DNA of 64,000 nt from Acidimicrobiales bacterium (GTDB lineage Bacteria > Actinomycetota > Acidimicrobiia > Acidimicrobiales > Palsa-688): the NCBI GenBank assembly GCA_035533095.1, contig DATLUM010000050.1, positions 62,001 through 126,000 on the forward strand, written 5' to 3'. Positions within the stretch are counted from its first letter, which is position 1; each line of letters begins with the position of its first letter. The notes beneath the pieces are model-generated. The model was not told where the DNA came from and ran no database searches. It saw nothing but the letters and a program-made list of their open reading frames with translations. The position numbers were made by a program, and so were the translations under genes. Of the stretch, positions 43,750-52,670 are shown piece after piece.

Positions 43750-44741
43750 CAGCCGTGCGACTCGCCGGCGGCCCCTCCGCCTGGGATTCCGAGACAGTGA
43801 GATCGGACCGCTCGTGGGTTCACGAGTTCGACTCCGCACAGGTTCAGGAGCTGGTCGCAGCGACGAGGTCGGCGTTGGCTTCGGGCAAGGGAGTCGGCAA
43901 CCTGACGCGGGACGACTTCATGCTGCCGACGCTGTCGGAGCGGCTGCTAGGCGTCCTGGACGACGTCGTCGACGGCCACGGCTTTGCTCTCCTGCGCGGC
44001 ATGCCTGTCGGAGAGCTGACCAGGCAAGAGGCATGCGTCCTCTACTGGGGCATCGGGGAGCACCTCGGCATCCCCATCCGGCAGAATGAGGCCGGCGACC
44101 TCCTCGTCAGCGTCACAGACGAAGGCAAGAGCTTCTCCGACCCAACCGTCCGCGGCTACCAGACCCGCGACAGGCTCGATTTCCACTCCGACTCATCCGA
44201 CCTGGTCGGCCTCCTCTGCCTGCGCCCTGCGTGGCGCGGCGGAGCCAGCATGATCGTGAGCGGCGTCGCGATCCACGACGAGATCGCCCGCCGGCGACCC
44301 GACCTCGCCGAGGTGCTGCACCGCCCCTTCTGGTTCGATCGGCGCAAGGCAGACCAGTCGTCCAGCTTCTTCGCATGTCCGGTGTTCGGCTGGTCGAAAG
44401 GTGGGCAGCTCGCCGTGTACTACGGGCGCGCCCACATCGAATCAGCCCAGCGAGGGCGGGGGATCCCGGTGCTGACACCTCAGCAAGTCGAAGCCCTCGA
44501 TCTCTTCGACGAGCTGTCCTGCGACCCGAGGTTCGCCGTGTCGATGGACTTCCAACCCGGCGACATCCAGGTGCTCAACAACCACCTGATCCTCCACTCG
44601 CGCACCGCTTATGAAGACGGTCCCGACCCTGCCGAGCGGCGCGAGCTCCTGCGGCTGTGGCTCACGCTGCGACGCCCTCTGGCGCTCCCGCCGGAGTTCG
44701 AGGAAGCAGGGATAGTCGCCCGCGGCGAGGCCTTCCGCTAG
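43719..44741 (+). CDS. TauD/TfdA-family Fe(II)/2-oxoglutarate-dependent oxygenase
   Basis: Up to 340 residues. The facial triad is HxD in RLDFHSDSSD and His in LILHSRTAYED; the 2-oxoglutarate Arg is in LLRLWLTLRR. TauD-like enzymes hydroxylate an unactivated carbon, often releasing sulfite, amine or phenol. ATG 43719 would overlap the amidohydrolase by 31 bases; GTG 43755, 5 bases after that stop, is an equally good start. It is the last island gene and converges on ribF with 15 bases between stops. Confidence 0.88.
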   Translation: MARDRSLEELTAVRLAGGPSAWDSETVRSDRSWVHEFDSAQVQELVAATRSALASGKGVGNLTRDDFMLPTLSERLLGVLDDVVDGHGFALLRGMPVGELTRQEACVLYWGIGEHLGIPIRQNEAGDLLVSVTDEGKSFSDPTVRGYQTRDRLDFHSDSSDLVGLLCLRPAWRGGASMIVSGVAIHDEIARRRPDLAEVLHRPFWFDRRKADQSSSFFACPVFGWSKGGQLAVYYGRAHIESAQRGRGIPVLTPQQVEALDLFDELSCDPRFAVSMDFQPGDIQVLNNHLILHSRTAYEDGPDPAERRELLRLWLTLRRPLALPPEFEEAGIVARGEAFR

Positions 44742-44756
44742 CGCGACAGCCGGAGC

Positions 44757-45707
44757 TCAGTCGACCTCGGCGACTCCGAGCACGTGGCGGGTAGTAGCGA
44801 CGTCGCGCACCATCTGATCGATGAGCTCGTGGATCGACTCGAACTTGGCCTGCGGCCGGAGGTGAGCCACGAACTCGACCCGCGCTTCCTCACCGTACAG
44901 GTCCCCGTCGAAGTCGAGCAGGTGCGCCTCGAGCAGCGACAGCTCGGCGTTCTCGTAGAACGTCGGACGCCGGCCGAGGGACAGCGCGGCAGGCCGGCGG
45001 GCCCCGTCGGGGCGGTAGTACCAACCGGCGTACACACCATCGGATGGAAGGGCGATCTCGCTGGGAAGAGCGACGTTTGCGGTCGGGAAACCGAGCTCGC
45101 GTCCGCGGGCGTCGCCCACCGCCACGATGCCGCGCACCTGGTGGGGGCGCCCGAGCAGCGCCGCAGCCTCGCCGACGGAGCCGGCCGCAAGGAGGTTCCG
45201 GATTCTCGTGGACGAGACCGCGTCGCCGCCCGGCTCGTCCGGCAGGAGCCTGATCCCGGTCACGTCGAACCCGAGCTCGGCACCGAGGTCCTGGAGCATC
45301 GGCACGTTGCCCCGGCGCTTGTAACCGAAGTGGAAGTCGTGGCCGACGATGATCGCCCGCACCGACAGGCACCCGGCGAGGACCTCACGGACGAAATCCT
45401 CCGCTGACTCCTCGGAACGCTCCTGGTCGAAGTGGACCACCACCACGTAGTCGACCTTCGTCAACGCGAGAAGCTCGAGCTTCTGGGGTAGGTCCGTGAG
45501 AACCTTGGGAGCCGATTCGGGGCGCACCACTGCGGCCGGGTGCTGGTCGAACGTGACGACCGCAGAGGCCAGGCCCTGTTCGGCAGCGACTCTGCGGACC
45601 CGGTCGATGACGAGGCGGTGCCCGATATGAACCCCGTCGTACGCGCCGATCGTCACCGCGCACGCACGGCCCACGGAGCAGTCACCCGGGTGGTGGAGGA
45701 TCTCCAT
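44757..45707 (-). CDS. ribF: Bifunctional riboflavin kinase/FAD synthetase
   Basis: About 316 residues. The N-terminal FAD synthetase half has the nucleotidyltransferase motif VTIGAYDGVHIGHR and the VGHDFHFGYKRRGN loop with SSTRIRNLL; the C-terminal riboflavin kinase barrel has RELGFPTANVALP and DGVYAGWYYR, ending EAHLLDFDGDLYG and VEFVAHLRPQ. It makes FMN then FAD. ATG 45707 or TTG 45713 could start it. In most bacteria rpsO follows directly; here the island lies between. Confidence 0.95.
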   Translation of the reverse strand: MEILHHPGDCSVGRACAVTIGAYDGVHIGHRLVIDRVRRVAAEQGLASAVVTFDQHPAAVVRPESAPKVLTDLPQKLELLALTKVDYVVVVHFDQERSEESAEDFVREVLAGCLSVRAIIVGHDFHFGYKRRGNVPMLQDLGAELGFDVTGIRLLPDEPGGDAVSSTRIRNLLAAGSVGEAAALLGRPHQVRGIVAVGDARGRELGFPTANVALPSEIALPSDGVYAGWYYRPDGARRPAALSLGRRPTFYENAELSLLEAHLLDFDGDLYGEEARVEFVAHLRPQAKFESIHELIDQMVRDVATTRHVLGVAEVD

Positions 45708-45783
45708 CGGCAAACCAGGTTACGGTGCCCCCGCAGGATGCGTCGAATGTGTGCCCCGCCTGGCAGACCGCCGGGTCGGGTGG

Positions 45784-46653
45784 TCAGGCCGCGGAGGGCA
45801 GCACGACCGCAGGCTTGGCCGTGCCACCGGCGTGCGGTTGGTAGACGGCGAGAAGCTCCCCCTCCTCGTCGACAACGGTCCAGGGCCCCTCGCCGGATAC
45901 ACCTAGTTCGCCGCAGGCGAGCACCCGGCCGTTGGCCACCTGGGCGGCGACGTCGTCCGCTACTACGACCTGGTGCAGCCACGGAAGGCACAGCGCCGGC
46001 GGCTTCACCGACGACTCGTCGAGGGAGTCGAGAGGTGTCGCTTCGTCGGACGTCCACGGTCCGACGGCTGTCCGGCGAAGCGAGCCCACGTGCGCGCCGC
46101 CTCCGAGCATCTCACCGAGATCGGCGGCTAGCACCCTTACGTAGGTCCCCGAGGAGCACTCGATCGTCGCGCGTGCGATGCCCGCTCTCAGCGACTGGAC
46201 CTCGAACCGGTACACCGTGACCGGTCTCGGCTGGCGTTCCACCTCGATCCCCGCGCGCGCCAAGGTGTGCAGCCGCCGGCCCCCTACCTTGACCGCCGAG
46301 ACCATCGGTGGCAACTGCAAGATCCCGCCAGTCAGTCGGGCGGCGGCTTCACGCACCTGTTCCAATGTCACTCCCGACATATCCCACTCGCCGGTCACCT
46401 CGCCGGCAGCATCGAGGGTGGAGGTGGAGACGCCGAGGGATATCTCCGCCTCGTACGACTTGGCGAGACCGGTCATGAACTGCATCAGCCGCGTGGCACG
46501 CCCGAGGCCCACGAGGAGGACGCCGGTGGCATCGGGATCGAGTGTGCCGGCATGGCCCACCCGCTTCTGATCGAAGATCTTGCGGCAGCGCGCCACGACG
46601 TCGTGGCTCGTCATCCCCGCCGGCTTGTCGACGACCGCTAGACCGTCGATCAC
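45784..46653 (-). CDS. truB: tRNA pseudouridine-55 synthase
   Basis: A 289-residue enzyme that makes pseudouridine 55 in the T-loop of tRNAs. Motifs: VVDKPAGMTSHDVV, RVGHAGTLDPDATGVLLV with the catalytic Asp, KSYEAEISLGVSTSTLD, QLPPMVSAVKVGGRRLH and CSSGTYVRVLAADLGE. The GTG start overlaps the rbfA stop by 4 bases (GTGA). C-terminal PUA-like part is short, as in other actinobacteria. Confidence 0.96.
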   Translation of the reverse strand: MIDGLAVVDKPAGMTSHDVVARCRKIFDQKRVGHAGTLDPDATGVLLVGLGRATRLMQFMTGLAKSYEAEISLGVSTSTLDAAGEVTGEWDMSGVTLEQVREAAARLTGGILQLPPMVSAVKVGGRRLHTLARAGIEVERQPRPVTVYRFEVQSLRAGIARATIECSSGTYVRVLAADLGEMLGGGAHVGSLRRTAVGPWTSDEATPLDSLDESSVKPPALCLPWLHQVVVADDVAAQVANGRVLACGELGVSGEGPWTVVDEEGELLAVYQPHAGGTAKPAVVLPSAA

Positions 46654-47054
46654 CTCTCCTCCGTCGGATCCGGCTCAACAGTCGGAGGGGCGATCGATCT
46701 CAGGATGTCGTCCACGCGCTGGCCCGCCGACACCGCGGGGTCGGCCACGAAACGCAACTGGGGCGTCCGCTTCAACCTCACCTGAGAAGAGATCGCCGCC
46801 TGCAAGCGGACGCGCGCTTGGGAAAGAACCTCTGCCTCCTCGTCGTCCAAAGACGAGAGGTAGACCACTGCATGGCGCAGATCCGGTTCGCACTCGACCG
46901 CGGTGATCGTCAAGAGCCCCAGTCGATCGTCGACGTCTTCTATCCGCTCGAGGGCGTCCGCCAGGACCTCGCGAAGGCTTTCGTTGATCCTGGCGGTTCG
47001 CGGGTACTGGCGGGCGGTGTGCGGCGCGCCGGATCGGCGATTGCGGCCGGCCAT
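46650..47054 (-). CDS. rbfA: Ribosome-binding factor A
   Basis: A 134-residue KH-fold factor needed for 16S 5' end maturation and cold growth. Visible: YPRTARINESLREVLADALERIED, LLTITAVECEPDLRHAVVYLS, LQAAISSQVRLKRTPQLRFV and VDDILRSI. ATG 47054 lies 1 base after the DUF503 stop and fits family length; an upstream ATG 47072 would overlap. Coupled to truB by GTGA. Confidence 0.93.
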   Translation of the reverse strand: MAGRNRRSGAPHTARQYPRTARINESLREVLADALERIEDVDDRLGLLTITAVECEPDLRHAVVYLSSLDDEEAEVLSQARVRLQAAISSQVRLKRTPQLRFVADPAVSAGQRVDDILRSIAPPTVEPDPTEER

Positions 47055-47055
47055 G

Positions 47056-47352
47056 TCAGTCGTCCCCGTCACTCAGCCAGTTCCGGAGCGTCGAGGTCAC
47101 CTCCACCTCCGGAAACGACCACACGAACCTCTCCACCGCGTCCAGTACCTCTCCCGCGTGATACGCCGAACCCGAGACCGCCGCCATCCCTATCGTCGCG
47201 GACTGCCAGGCGTCCTGCGAACCGACCTCCGCGGCCGCCACCGCGAAGCGCCGGCGCGCGCCATCGAGGATCGGGCGGAGGACCGCCCTCTTCTCCTTCA
47301 AAGAGTGGACCGCCGGCAGCCGGAGGTCCATCGTGACCGAGGCGACGTGCAC
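47056..47352 (-). CDS. DUF503 family protein (YlxP-like)
   Basis: A 98-residue protein with the DUF503 pattern: VASVTMDLRLPAVHSLKEKR at the start, VAAAEVGSQDAWQSATIGMA and SGSAYHAGEVLDAVERFV. The family is commonly found between infB and rbfA, and Bacillus YlxP is thought to act in ribosome assembly, but its function is not proven. GTG start, 17 bases after infB. Confidence 0.85.
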   Translation of the reverse strand: MHVASVTMDLRLPAVHSLKEKRAVLRPILDGARRRFAVAAAEVGSQDAWQSATIGMAAVSGSAYHAGEVLDAVERFVWSFPEVEVTSTLRNWLSDGDD

Positions 47353-47369
47353 GCCCGTGCCCTACCCGC

Positions 47370-50300
47370 TCAGGTGCGGGGGATCTCCCGCTCCTCGAAT
47401 GTCTCGATGACGTCACCCTGCCGGAGGTCCTGGTTGTTGGAGAGCCCGATACCACACTCGAAGCCCTGCTGGACCTCGCGCACGTCGTCCTTGAACCGCT
47501 TGAGCGACGTGATCACGCCCTTCCAGATGATCACGCCGTCGCGCAGGAAGCGGACCTTCGAGCCTCGGGTGATCACACCGTCTCTCACGTAGCAGCCGGC
47601 GATGGCGCCGATGCGAGGAACCCGGAAGATCTCGCGTACCTCCGCCTCGCCGGTGATGACCTCCTCGAATTCGGGGGCCAGCATGCCCACCATCGCGCTC
47701 TCGATGTCCTCGATCAGCTTGTAGATGATCTCGTAGGTCCGGATCTCCACGTCGTGGGTTTCGGCGAGATCGCGCGCTCCCCTGTCGGGTCGCACGTTGA
47801 AGCCGATGATCGTGGCATTGGAGGCGGCGGCGAAGGTGACGTCGTTTTCCGTGATCCCCCCTACCGCGCGGTGGATGAAGGCCAGCTTCACCTCGTCGCG
47901 CTCGAGGCGGCGGAGACTCTCGGTCACCGCTTCGAGGGAACCCTGCGTGTCTGCTTTGAGGACGAGGTTGAGCGTGGCGGTCTCGCCGCGCTGGATCTGT
48001 TCGAAGATGTCCTCGAGCTTCGCTCCTGTGCCGGTCGCGGACGAGGTGCGCCTTTGGTCTGCCGCGCGGTAGCGCTGTTCTCGTTGCTCGGCGATGTCGC
48101 GCGCCGTCTTCGCTTTGTCCGTGACCCGGAATTCATCACCGGCCGAGGGAACGATGTCGAAACCGAGGATCTGGACCGGCGTGGAAGGCGTGGCCTCCTT
48201 GACGTTGTCGCCCGTGTCGTCGAGCAGCGCTTTGACGCGACCCCACGAGGCTCCCGCGACGACCGAGTCCGACACCCGGAGTGTTCCCGACTGCACGATG
48301 ACCGTAGCGACGGGACCCTTACCGGGATCGAGGTTGGCCTCGAGGACGATGCCGCGTGCGCGCCCTTCAGGGTTGGCATCCAGCTCTTCCACCTCGGCGA
48401 CGACGAGCACCTGCTCGAGCAGGTCGTCTATTCCCAGATTCTGCAGCGCGGAGATCTCGACCATGATCGTGTCGCCGCCCCAAGCCTCGGGGACCAGACC
48501 CTGATCGGACAGTTGCTGCATCACCCGGTTGGGGTCGGCGTTGTCACGGTCGATCTTGTTGATGGCGACGATGATCGGGACGTCGGCGCCCTTCGCGTGG
48601 TTGATCGCCTCGATGGTCTGTGGCATCACTCCGTCGTCGGCGGCCACGACGAGGATGACGATGTCGGTGACTTCTGCACCCCTCGCCCGCATCGCGGTGA
48701 ACGCCTCGTGACCCGGAGTGTCGATGAAGGTGATCGGCTGGCCGTCGCGGGTCACCTGGTAGGCGCCGATGTGCTGAGTGATGCCGCCCGCCTCGGCGGC
48801 GACGACGTTGGTCTCACGGATCCTGTCGAGCAACAGCGTCTTGCCATGGTCGACGTGGCCCATCACCGTGACGACGGGTGGGCGCGGGCGCAGCAGCGAC
48901 TCGTCCTCTTCTTCGTCGTCGAAGTACTTGGCCTGCAGCTCGGCTTCCTTCTCCTCGCCCGGGTCGACGAGCCGGATGTTGGCGCCGAGCTCAGCGGCGA
49001 ACAACTCGATCATGTCGTCGGACAACGACTGCGTCGTCGTGACCATCTCGCCCTGCTGGAACAGGAACCGCACGACATCCGCGCCCGAGCGGTTCAGCTT
49101 CGGCCCGAGCTCCTGGGCAGTGGACCCACGCTCGACGATGACCTCTCCCTCGGGGACGGGCGCGTTCGACGGGGTGTAGTGCGTGATCTCCTGAGCTTCG
49201 AGCTCCTCGATGTTGCGCCGGCGCCGGCGCGCCGGGCGGCGCCCACCGGGACGCCCACGGTTGCCGAAGGCACCCCCGCGGCCGCCCGCTCCACCACCGG
49301 CCGGGGCGCCACCGGGCCCACCTGCCGGAGACTGTCCACCGCGGAACCCGCCGGCACCGGCGCCGGCCGGGCCGCGAAACCCTCCGCCGGCCGGACCCTG
49401 GCGCGGCCCGCGGAAGCCTGCGCCGGCGGGCGGTCGCCCGCCACCGGGGGCGGATGGGCGGCCGGTGCCCGCACCTGCGCCCGCCGGGCGCGGCCCGCGA
49501 CCGGGAGGAGGCGGGATCGGCTTGCCCGACGCGGACATCGGCGGGCGGCGAACGCCCGGAGGTGGAGGGATCGGCTTGCCTGACGAGGAAAGCATGGGAC
49601 CCGCTTCGCCAGCCTGGGGCGGGCTTGGGGGCGCCGGCCGTCCAGGGCTCGCAGCAGGGGCTTGGGGCGTCGAAGGTGCCGGAGCCGGCCTTGCAGCGGG
49701 GGCTACGGGCGTCGAGGGTGTGGTGCCGCCACGGGATGCGGGCGACGGCGGGACTCGCCTGGCTGCTGGCTGGGCTGGCGCCACGGGCGGTGCCGGCGCG
49801 GCGGGTGCCGGCGCGGCGGCTGCCGGCGCGGGCGCGTGAGCCGGCTGTGGCTGAGTCCGGGCGGCGGCGGCGGGCTGCTGGCTGCGTGCCGCGGCAGGAG
49901 CTTCTGGTGCCGGTTCCGAAGTCCGGGGTGAGGCGGCCGGCCGCGATGGTGCGGGCCGGCTCTCGGCGGCGGGGGCATGCGGGGCGACGGGGGCATGCGG
50001 GGCGGCGGGGGCATGCGGAGCGGCGGGGGCATGCGGAGCGGCGGGGGCATGCGGAGCGGCGGGGGCATGCGGGGCGACGGGGGCGACGGGGGCGACGGGG
50101 GCGCCCGCGGGGGACGGCGCCTCGGCGGTGGCGGCAGCCTCTTTGCGAGTGGGTGCCTTCTTCGCAGCGACCTTGGTAGGCGGCTCCTCCGACAGGTCGG
50201 CTTCGGGCTGCACGGGCCGGCGCAGCCCCTCCTGATCCGCCTTACGACGAACGCGGTCGGCCTGCTGCTCCTCGATACTCGAGGAGTGGCTCTTGACTCC

Positions 50301-50390
50301 GATCCCGAGCTGGATGCAAAGATCGAGAGCTTCTTTGTTGGTGAGGCCGAGCTCGCGTCCTAGCTCGTAAACCCGGATCTTCTTCGGCAA
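47370..50390 (-). CDS. infB: Translation initiation factor IF-2
   Basis: A 1006-residue GTPase that delivers initiator tRNA. An N-terminal IF2_N domain ([18 protein letters not shown]) is followed by a ~330-residue Ala/Pro/Gly-rich region with tandem repeats, a second IF2_N segment, the G domain ([41 protein letters not shown]), and domains II-IV with fMet-tRNA-binding C2 ending [14 protein letters not shown]. The long low-complexity arm is usual for actinobacterial IF-2. TTG 50390 is the start with AGCAGGAAC before it. Confidence 0.96.
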   Translation of the reverse strand: MPKKIRVYELGRELGLTNKEALDLCIQLGIGVKSHSSSIEEQQADRVRRKADQEGLRRPVQPEADLSEEPPTKVAAKKAPTRKEAAATAEAPSPAGAPVAPVAPVAPHAPAAPHAPAAPHAPAAPHAPAAPHAPVAPHAPAAESRPAPSRPAASPRTSEPAPEAPAAARSQQPAAAARTQPQPAHAPAPAAAAPAPAAPAPPVAPAQPAARRVPPSPASRGGTTPSTPVAPAARPAPAPSTPQAPAASPGRPAPPSPPQAGEAGPMLSSSGKPIPPPPGVRRPPMSASGKPIPPPPGRGPRPAGAGAGTGRPSAPGGGRPPAGAGFRGPRQGPAGGGFRGPAGAGAGGFRGGQSPAGGPGGAPAGGGAGGRGGAFGNRGRPGGRRPARRRRRNIEELEAQEITHYTPSNAPVPEGEVIVERGSTAQELGPKLNRSGADVVRFLFQQGEMVTTTQSLSDDMIELFAAELGANIRLVDPGEEKEAELQAKYFDDEEEDESLLRPRPPVVTVMGHVDHGKTLLLDRIRETNVVAAEAGGITQHIGAYQVTRDGQPITFIDTPGHEAFTAMRARGAEVTDIVILVVAADDGVMPQTIEAINHAKGADVPIIVAINKIDRDNADPNRVMQQLSDQGLVPEAWGGDTIMVEISALQNLGIDDLLEQVLVVAEVEELDANPEGRARGIVLEANLDPGKGPVATVIVQSGTLRVSDSVVAGASWGRVKALLDDTGDNVKEATPSTPVQILGFDIVPSAGDEFRVTDKAKTARDIAEQREQRYRAADQRRTSSATGTGAKLEDIFEQIQRGETATLNLVLKADTQGSLEAVTESLRRLERDEVKLAFIHRAVGGITENDVTFAAASNATIIGFNVRPDRGARDLAETHDVEIRTYEIIYKLIEDIESAMVGMLAPEFEEVITGEAEVREIFRVPRIGAIAGCYVRDGVITRGSKVRFLRDGVIIWKGVITSLKRFKDDVREVQQGFECGIGLSNNQDLRQGDVIETFEEREIPRT
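49973..50105. repeat. 18-bp tandem repeat inside infB
   Basis: Six units of about 18 bases (GGCATGCGGAGCGGCGGG and variants) followed by three 9-base GGGCGACGG units. On the coding strand they give repeats of HAPAAP then VAP in the flexible N-terminal arm of IF-2. Units are nearly identical at the DNA level, so this stretch probably changes length by slippage. Confidence 0.85.
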
Positions 50391-50444
50391 GTTCCTGCTT
50401 TAGTCCCTTCTGGCTCGTCTGTCACTCATGGTTCCTACCTGGAC

Positions 50445-50771
50445 CTACATGTTCGCACGTTCGGCCGCCTCACCCTGCGGCGGGAGTCCGGTCGCCCGCA
50501 ACGACGCCCACGCTCTCGAGCCGACCGGGGTCCGAAACGCTCTGGAGAAAGCGCTGCGGCGGGCGGCTGCATCGAGGCAGGAATCCCTTACCCCCCCGGT
50601 GGCAGCATCCCGGCACAGCCAGGCGCCGCGCCCGGGGGTGTCCCGAGAGGCCACTAGTGACCCGTCGGGGCGGCGGGCTACCCGGACCAGGGTACCGGCA
50701 GGCGCCTTGGAGCGGCACCCGACGCAGGTCCGTACCGGCTCGCGGGCCGCTCCTGCTCCGCCGGCGCCTAC
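50445..50771 (-). CDS. ylxR: YlxR-family (DUF448) RNA-binding protein with no ordinary start codon
   Basis: About 108 codons with the YlxR core: EPVRTCVGCRSKAPAGTLVRVAR, DGSLVASRDTPGRGAWLCRD and RRSAFSRAFRTPV. YlxR binds nucleic acid and is nearly always between nusA and infB; Bacillus YlxR affects RNase P and transcription. Between the nusA stop (TAG 50770-50768) and the conserved RTCVGC there is no ATG, GTG, TTG or CTG in frame. A GTA at 50771 sits 8 bases after a GGAGG, but that GGAGG also belongs to the nusA coding repeats. Real start, frameshift from nusA, or a sequence error cannot be separated by reading alone. Confidence 0.75.
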   Translation of the reverse strand, partial: VGAGGAGAAREPVRTCVGCRSKAPAGTLVRVARRPDGSLVASRDTPGRGAWLCRDAATGGVRDSCLDAAARRSAFSRAFRTPVGSRAWASLRATGLPPQGEAAERANM

Positions 50772-52030
50772 TGGCCAGCCTCCTCGGGTGTAGCGGCCTC
50801 CTCGGGTGTAGCGGCCTCCTCGGGCGTAGCGGCCTCCTCGGGCGTAGCGGCCTCCTCGGGTGTAGCGGCCTCCTCGGTTGCAGCAGGCGCCCCCGGCTCT
50901 TCGGTCTCCTCGGCGGTGACGGCCTCGGCCGACTGCGTCCACTCCTCCGCCGACACGGCCTCGCCACCTTCGGCGGGTTGCCATACCATCTCACCGGCTT
51001 CGTTGGTCACCCATTCACCCTCGGCCCATTCCTGCTCCGCGTAGGCCTGCTCCTCCTCGGCCATCTGGGTCTCGCTCTTGATGTCGATACGCCACCCGGT
51101 GAGTCGAGCGGCGAGCCGGGCGTTCTGGCCCTCCTTGCCGATCGCGAGCGACAGCTGGAAGTCGTGGACCACGACGGTGGCGGTGCCGCTCAGCTCGTCG
51201 AGGTGCACCTCCTTGACCTTCGCCGGCTGCAGCGCGCGCATGACGAACTCGCGCGGGTCGTCCGAGAACGGAACGATGTCGACCTTCTCGCCGCGCAGCT
51301 CGTTGGTCACCATCCGGACCCGCGCGCCGCGCGCACCGACACAGGCACCGACCGGATCGACGTTGGCGTCGTTGGACCACACGGCGATCTTGGTGCGGTG
51401 ACCCGGTTCGCGGGCCGCTGCCTTGATTTCGACGACACCGCTCGAGATCTCCGGGACTTCCAGCTCGAACAGCCGCTTGATCAGACCCGGGTGAGTACGG
51501 CTCACCACGATCTGCGGGCCCTTGGTGGTCTTGCGGACCTCGACGATGTACGCCTTGAGCCGGGCTCCGTGCTCGTAGCGCTCGTACGGCACCTGCTCCG
51601 CTTGCGGCAGGAGCGCCTCCACCTTGCCGAGGTCCAGCAACGTGTAGCGGTTGTCGCTCTGCTGGATGATGCCGGTGACGATGTCGCCCTCCCGGCCCGC
51701 GTACTCCTCGTACTTCATGTCGCGCTCCGCCTCGCGGATGCGCTGGGTCATCACCTGCTTGGCAGTCTGAGCGGCGATGCGGCCGAAGTCTTTCGGGGTG
51801 TCGTCCCACTCCCTGACCACGTAGCCGTCCTCGTCCAGTTCCTGCCCGTACACGCGGATGTCACCCGTCTCGGGATCGATGGTGACGACCGCTTCCTCGG
51901 CGGCATTGGGCAGCCTCTTGTACGCGGCGACAAGCGCGCCGGTGAGCGCGTCGAGCAGCGTGTCGGTGCTGATGCCCTTGTCCTTGGCGATCTGCTGGAG
52001 CGCGTCCAAGAAGGCGAAGGTGTCTTTCAT
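50768..52030 (-). CDS. nusA: Transcription termination/antitermination factor NusA
   Basis: A 420-residue protein. N-terminal RNA-polymerase-binding domain (FLDALQQIAKDKGISTDTLLDAL), S1 domain (GREGDIVTGIIQQ), KH1/KH2 (DPVGACVGARGARVRMVTNEL; LAIGKEGQNARLAARLTGW). NusA modulates pausing and termination. The C-terminal ~75 residues are acidic and end in five EEAATP-type repeats and EEAGQ. ATG 52030 overlaps the rimP stop (ATGA). Confidence 0.95.
   Translation of the reverse strand: MKDTFAFLDALQQIAKDKGISTDTLLDALTGALVAAYKRLPNAAEEAVVTIDPETGDIRVYGQELDEDGYVVREWDDTPKDFGRIAAQTAKQVMTQRIREAERDMKYEEYAGREGDIVTGIIQQSDNRYTLLDLGKVEALLPQAEQVPYERYEHGARLKAYIVEVRKTTKGPQIVVSRTHPGLIKRLFELEVPEISSGVVEIKAAAREPGHRTKIAVWSNDANVDPVGACVGARGARVRMVTNELRGEKVDIVPFSDDPREFVMRALQPAKVKEVHLDELSGTATVVVHDFQLSLAIGKEGQNARLAARLTGWRIDIKSETQMAEEEQAYAEQEWAEGEWVTNEAGEMVWQPAEGGEAVSAEEWTQSAEAVTAEETEEPGAPAATEEAATPEEAATPEEAATPEEAATPEEAATPEEAGQ
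50778..50873. repeat. 18-bp tandem repeat at the 3' end of nusA
   Basis: About five units of the 18-mer GCCTCCTCGGGTGTAGCG (T/C variation at two positions), coding EEAATP repeats on the minus strand. The last unit abuts the nusA stop and the start region of ylxR. The same 18-base period occurs in the infB repeats 0.7 kb away, although the sequences differ. Confidence 0.85.
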
Positions 52031-52581
52031 GATGCGTCCTTGGCGTCTAGGGCAGCGGGCGCGGCGGACGGCGTGGCGCTGGCCTTGCGGCCTCGACGTC
52101 GCGCAGCGGGCGCTGGGGTGGGTCCCCACACAAGCACGGTGTGGGCTCGTGAGATCTCACCGAAGGCGATGCGGATCGATTCTCCGTCCGGACGATCCCC
52201 CGGTTGGAGCTCGATACCTTCATCATCCACGGCGGCGAGGCGGCCGCGATGGCGGCGCGCTCCCGAGACCGCAACGGCGGTCTTTACGTTCACCTCTGCC
52301 CCCACGTAGCGGCGAAAGTGCTCCGGCGTCCTGAGCGTTCTCTCAACTCCGGGGCTCGACACCTCTAGCTGGTAGCTGCCCTCTGGGGCGAGTTCGGGGT
52401 GCTCGTCCACCAGGGCCGAAACGATCCCGCTCGCCCGCGTCAGCGCGTCCAGGTCGACGCCCCCGGGCGCGTCCACCAGGACCCGCAGCACGCCGCGGCC
52501 GATCTCGACATCCCAGGTCTCCAAGCCCGCCGCGGCAAGAGCGGGCTCTGCCAACAACCTGACTCCCTCTGACGAACCCAC
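52027..52581 (-). CDS. rimP: Ribosome maturation factor RimP
   Basis: A 184-residue 30S assembly factor: LAEPALAAAGLETWDVEIGR, VLVDAPGGVDLDALTRASG, YQLEVSSPGVERTLRTPEHF and the C-terminal SH3-like barrel GRLAAVDDEGIELQ, with an Ala/Arg-rich tail. GTG 52581 is chosen because it follows a strong AAGGAGGTGA site by 2-3 bases and begins the family N-terminus. First gene of the rimP-nusA-ylxR-infB-DUF503-rbfA-truB operon. Confidence 0.93.
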   Translation of the reverse strand: MGSSEGVRLLAEPALAAAGLETWDVEIGRGVLRVLVDAPGGVDLDALTRASGIVSALVDEHPELAPEGSYQLEVSSPGVERTLRTPEHFRRYVGAEVNVKTAVAVSGARRHRGRLAAVDDEGIELQPGDRPDGESIRIAFGEISRAHTVLVWGPTPAPAARRRGRKASATPSAAPAALDAKDAS

Positions 52582-52619
52582 TCTCACCTCCTTCGGTCTC
52601 TTTCCTAGGAAAAGTACAA

Positions 52620-52666
52620 ACGCGAACAAAAGCGTGGGCACCCTGCTACGCAGGTGCGGCCCACGC
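52620..52666 (-). terminator. Intrinsic terminator between proS and rimP
   Basis: On the minus strand GCGTGGGC ... GCCCACGC (52666-52659 with 52639-52632) closes a long stem with an inner CCTG/CAGG, followed at once by TTTTGTT. This is a textbook hairpin-plus-T-run. It would end proS transcription, or act as an attenuator if a promoter lies upstream of it. A second hairpin is at 52671-52692. Confidence 0.7.
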
Positions 52667-52670
52667 CAGC

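Noticed and set aside
16393-44741. Prophage or integrative element carrying the catabolic genes
   Set aside because: No integrase, terminase, capsid, relaxase, transposase or tRNA-linked attachment repeat was seen anywhere in the region.
44742-44756. A terminator between TauD and ribF
   Set aside because: The 15-base gap contains no stem-loop; convergent transcription here is not resolved by visible signals.
47754-49583. A 609-codon plus-strand open frame opposite infB
   Set aside because: Antisense of the IF-2 G domain; the apparent Pro/Gly-rich end is the reverse of the infB repeat arm.
49973-50105. Regular short repeats that could suggest a CRISPR array
   Set aside because: Units are contiguous 18-mers with no unique spacers and lie in frame inside infB.
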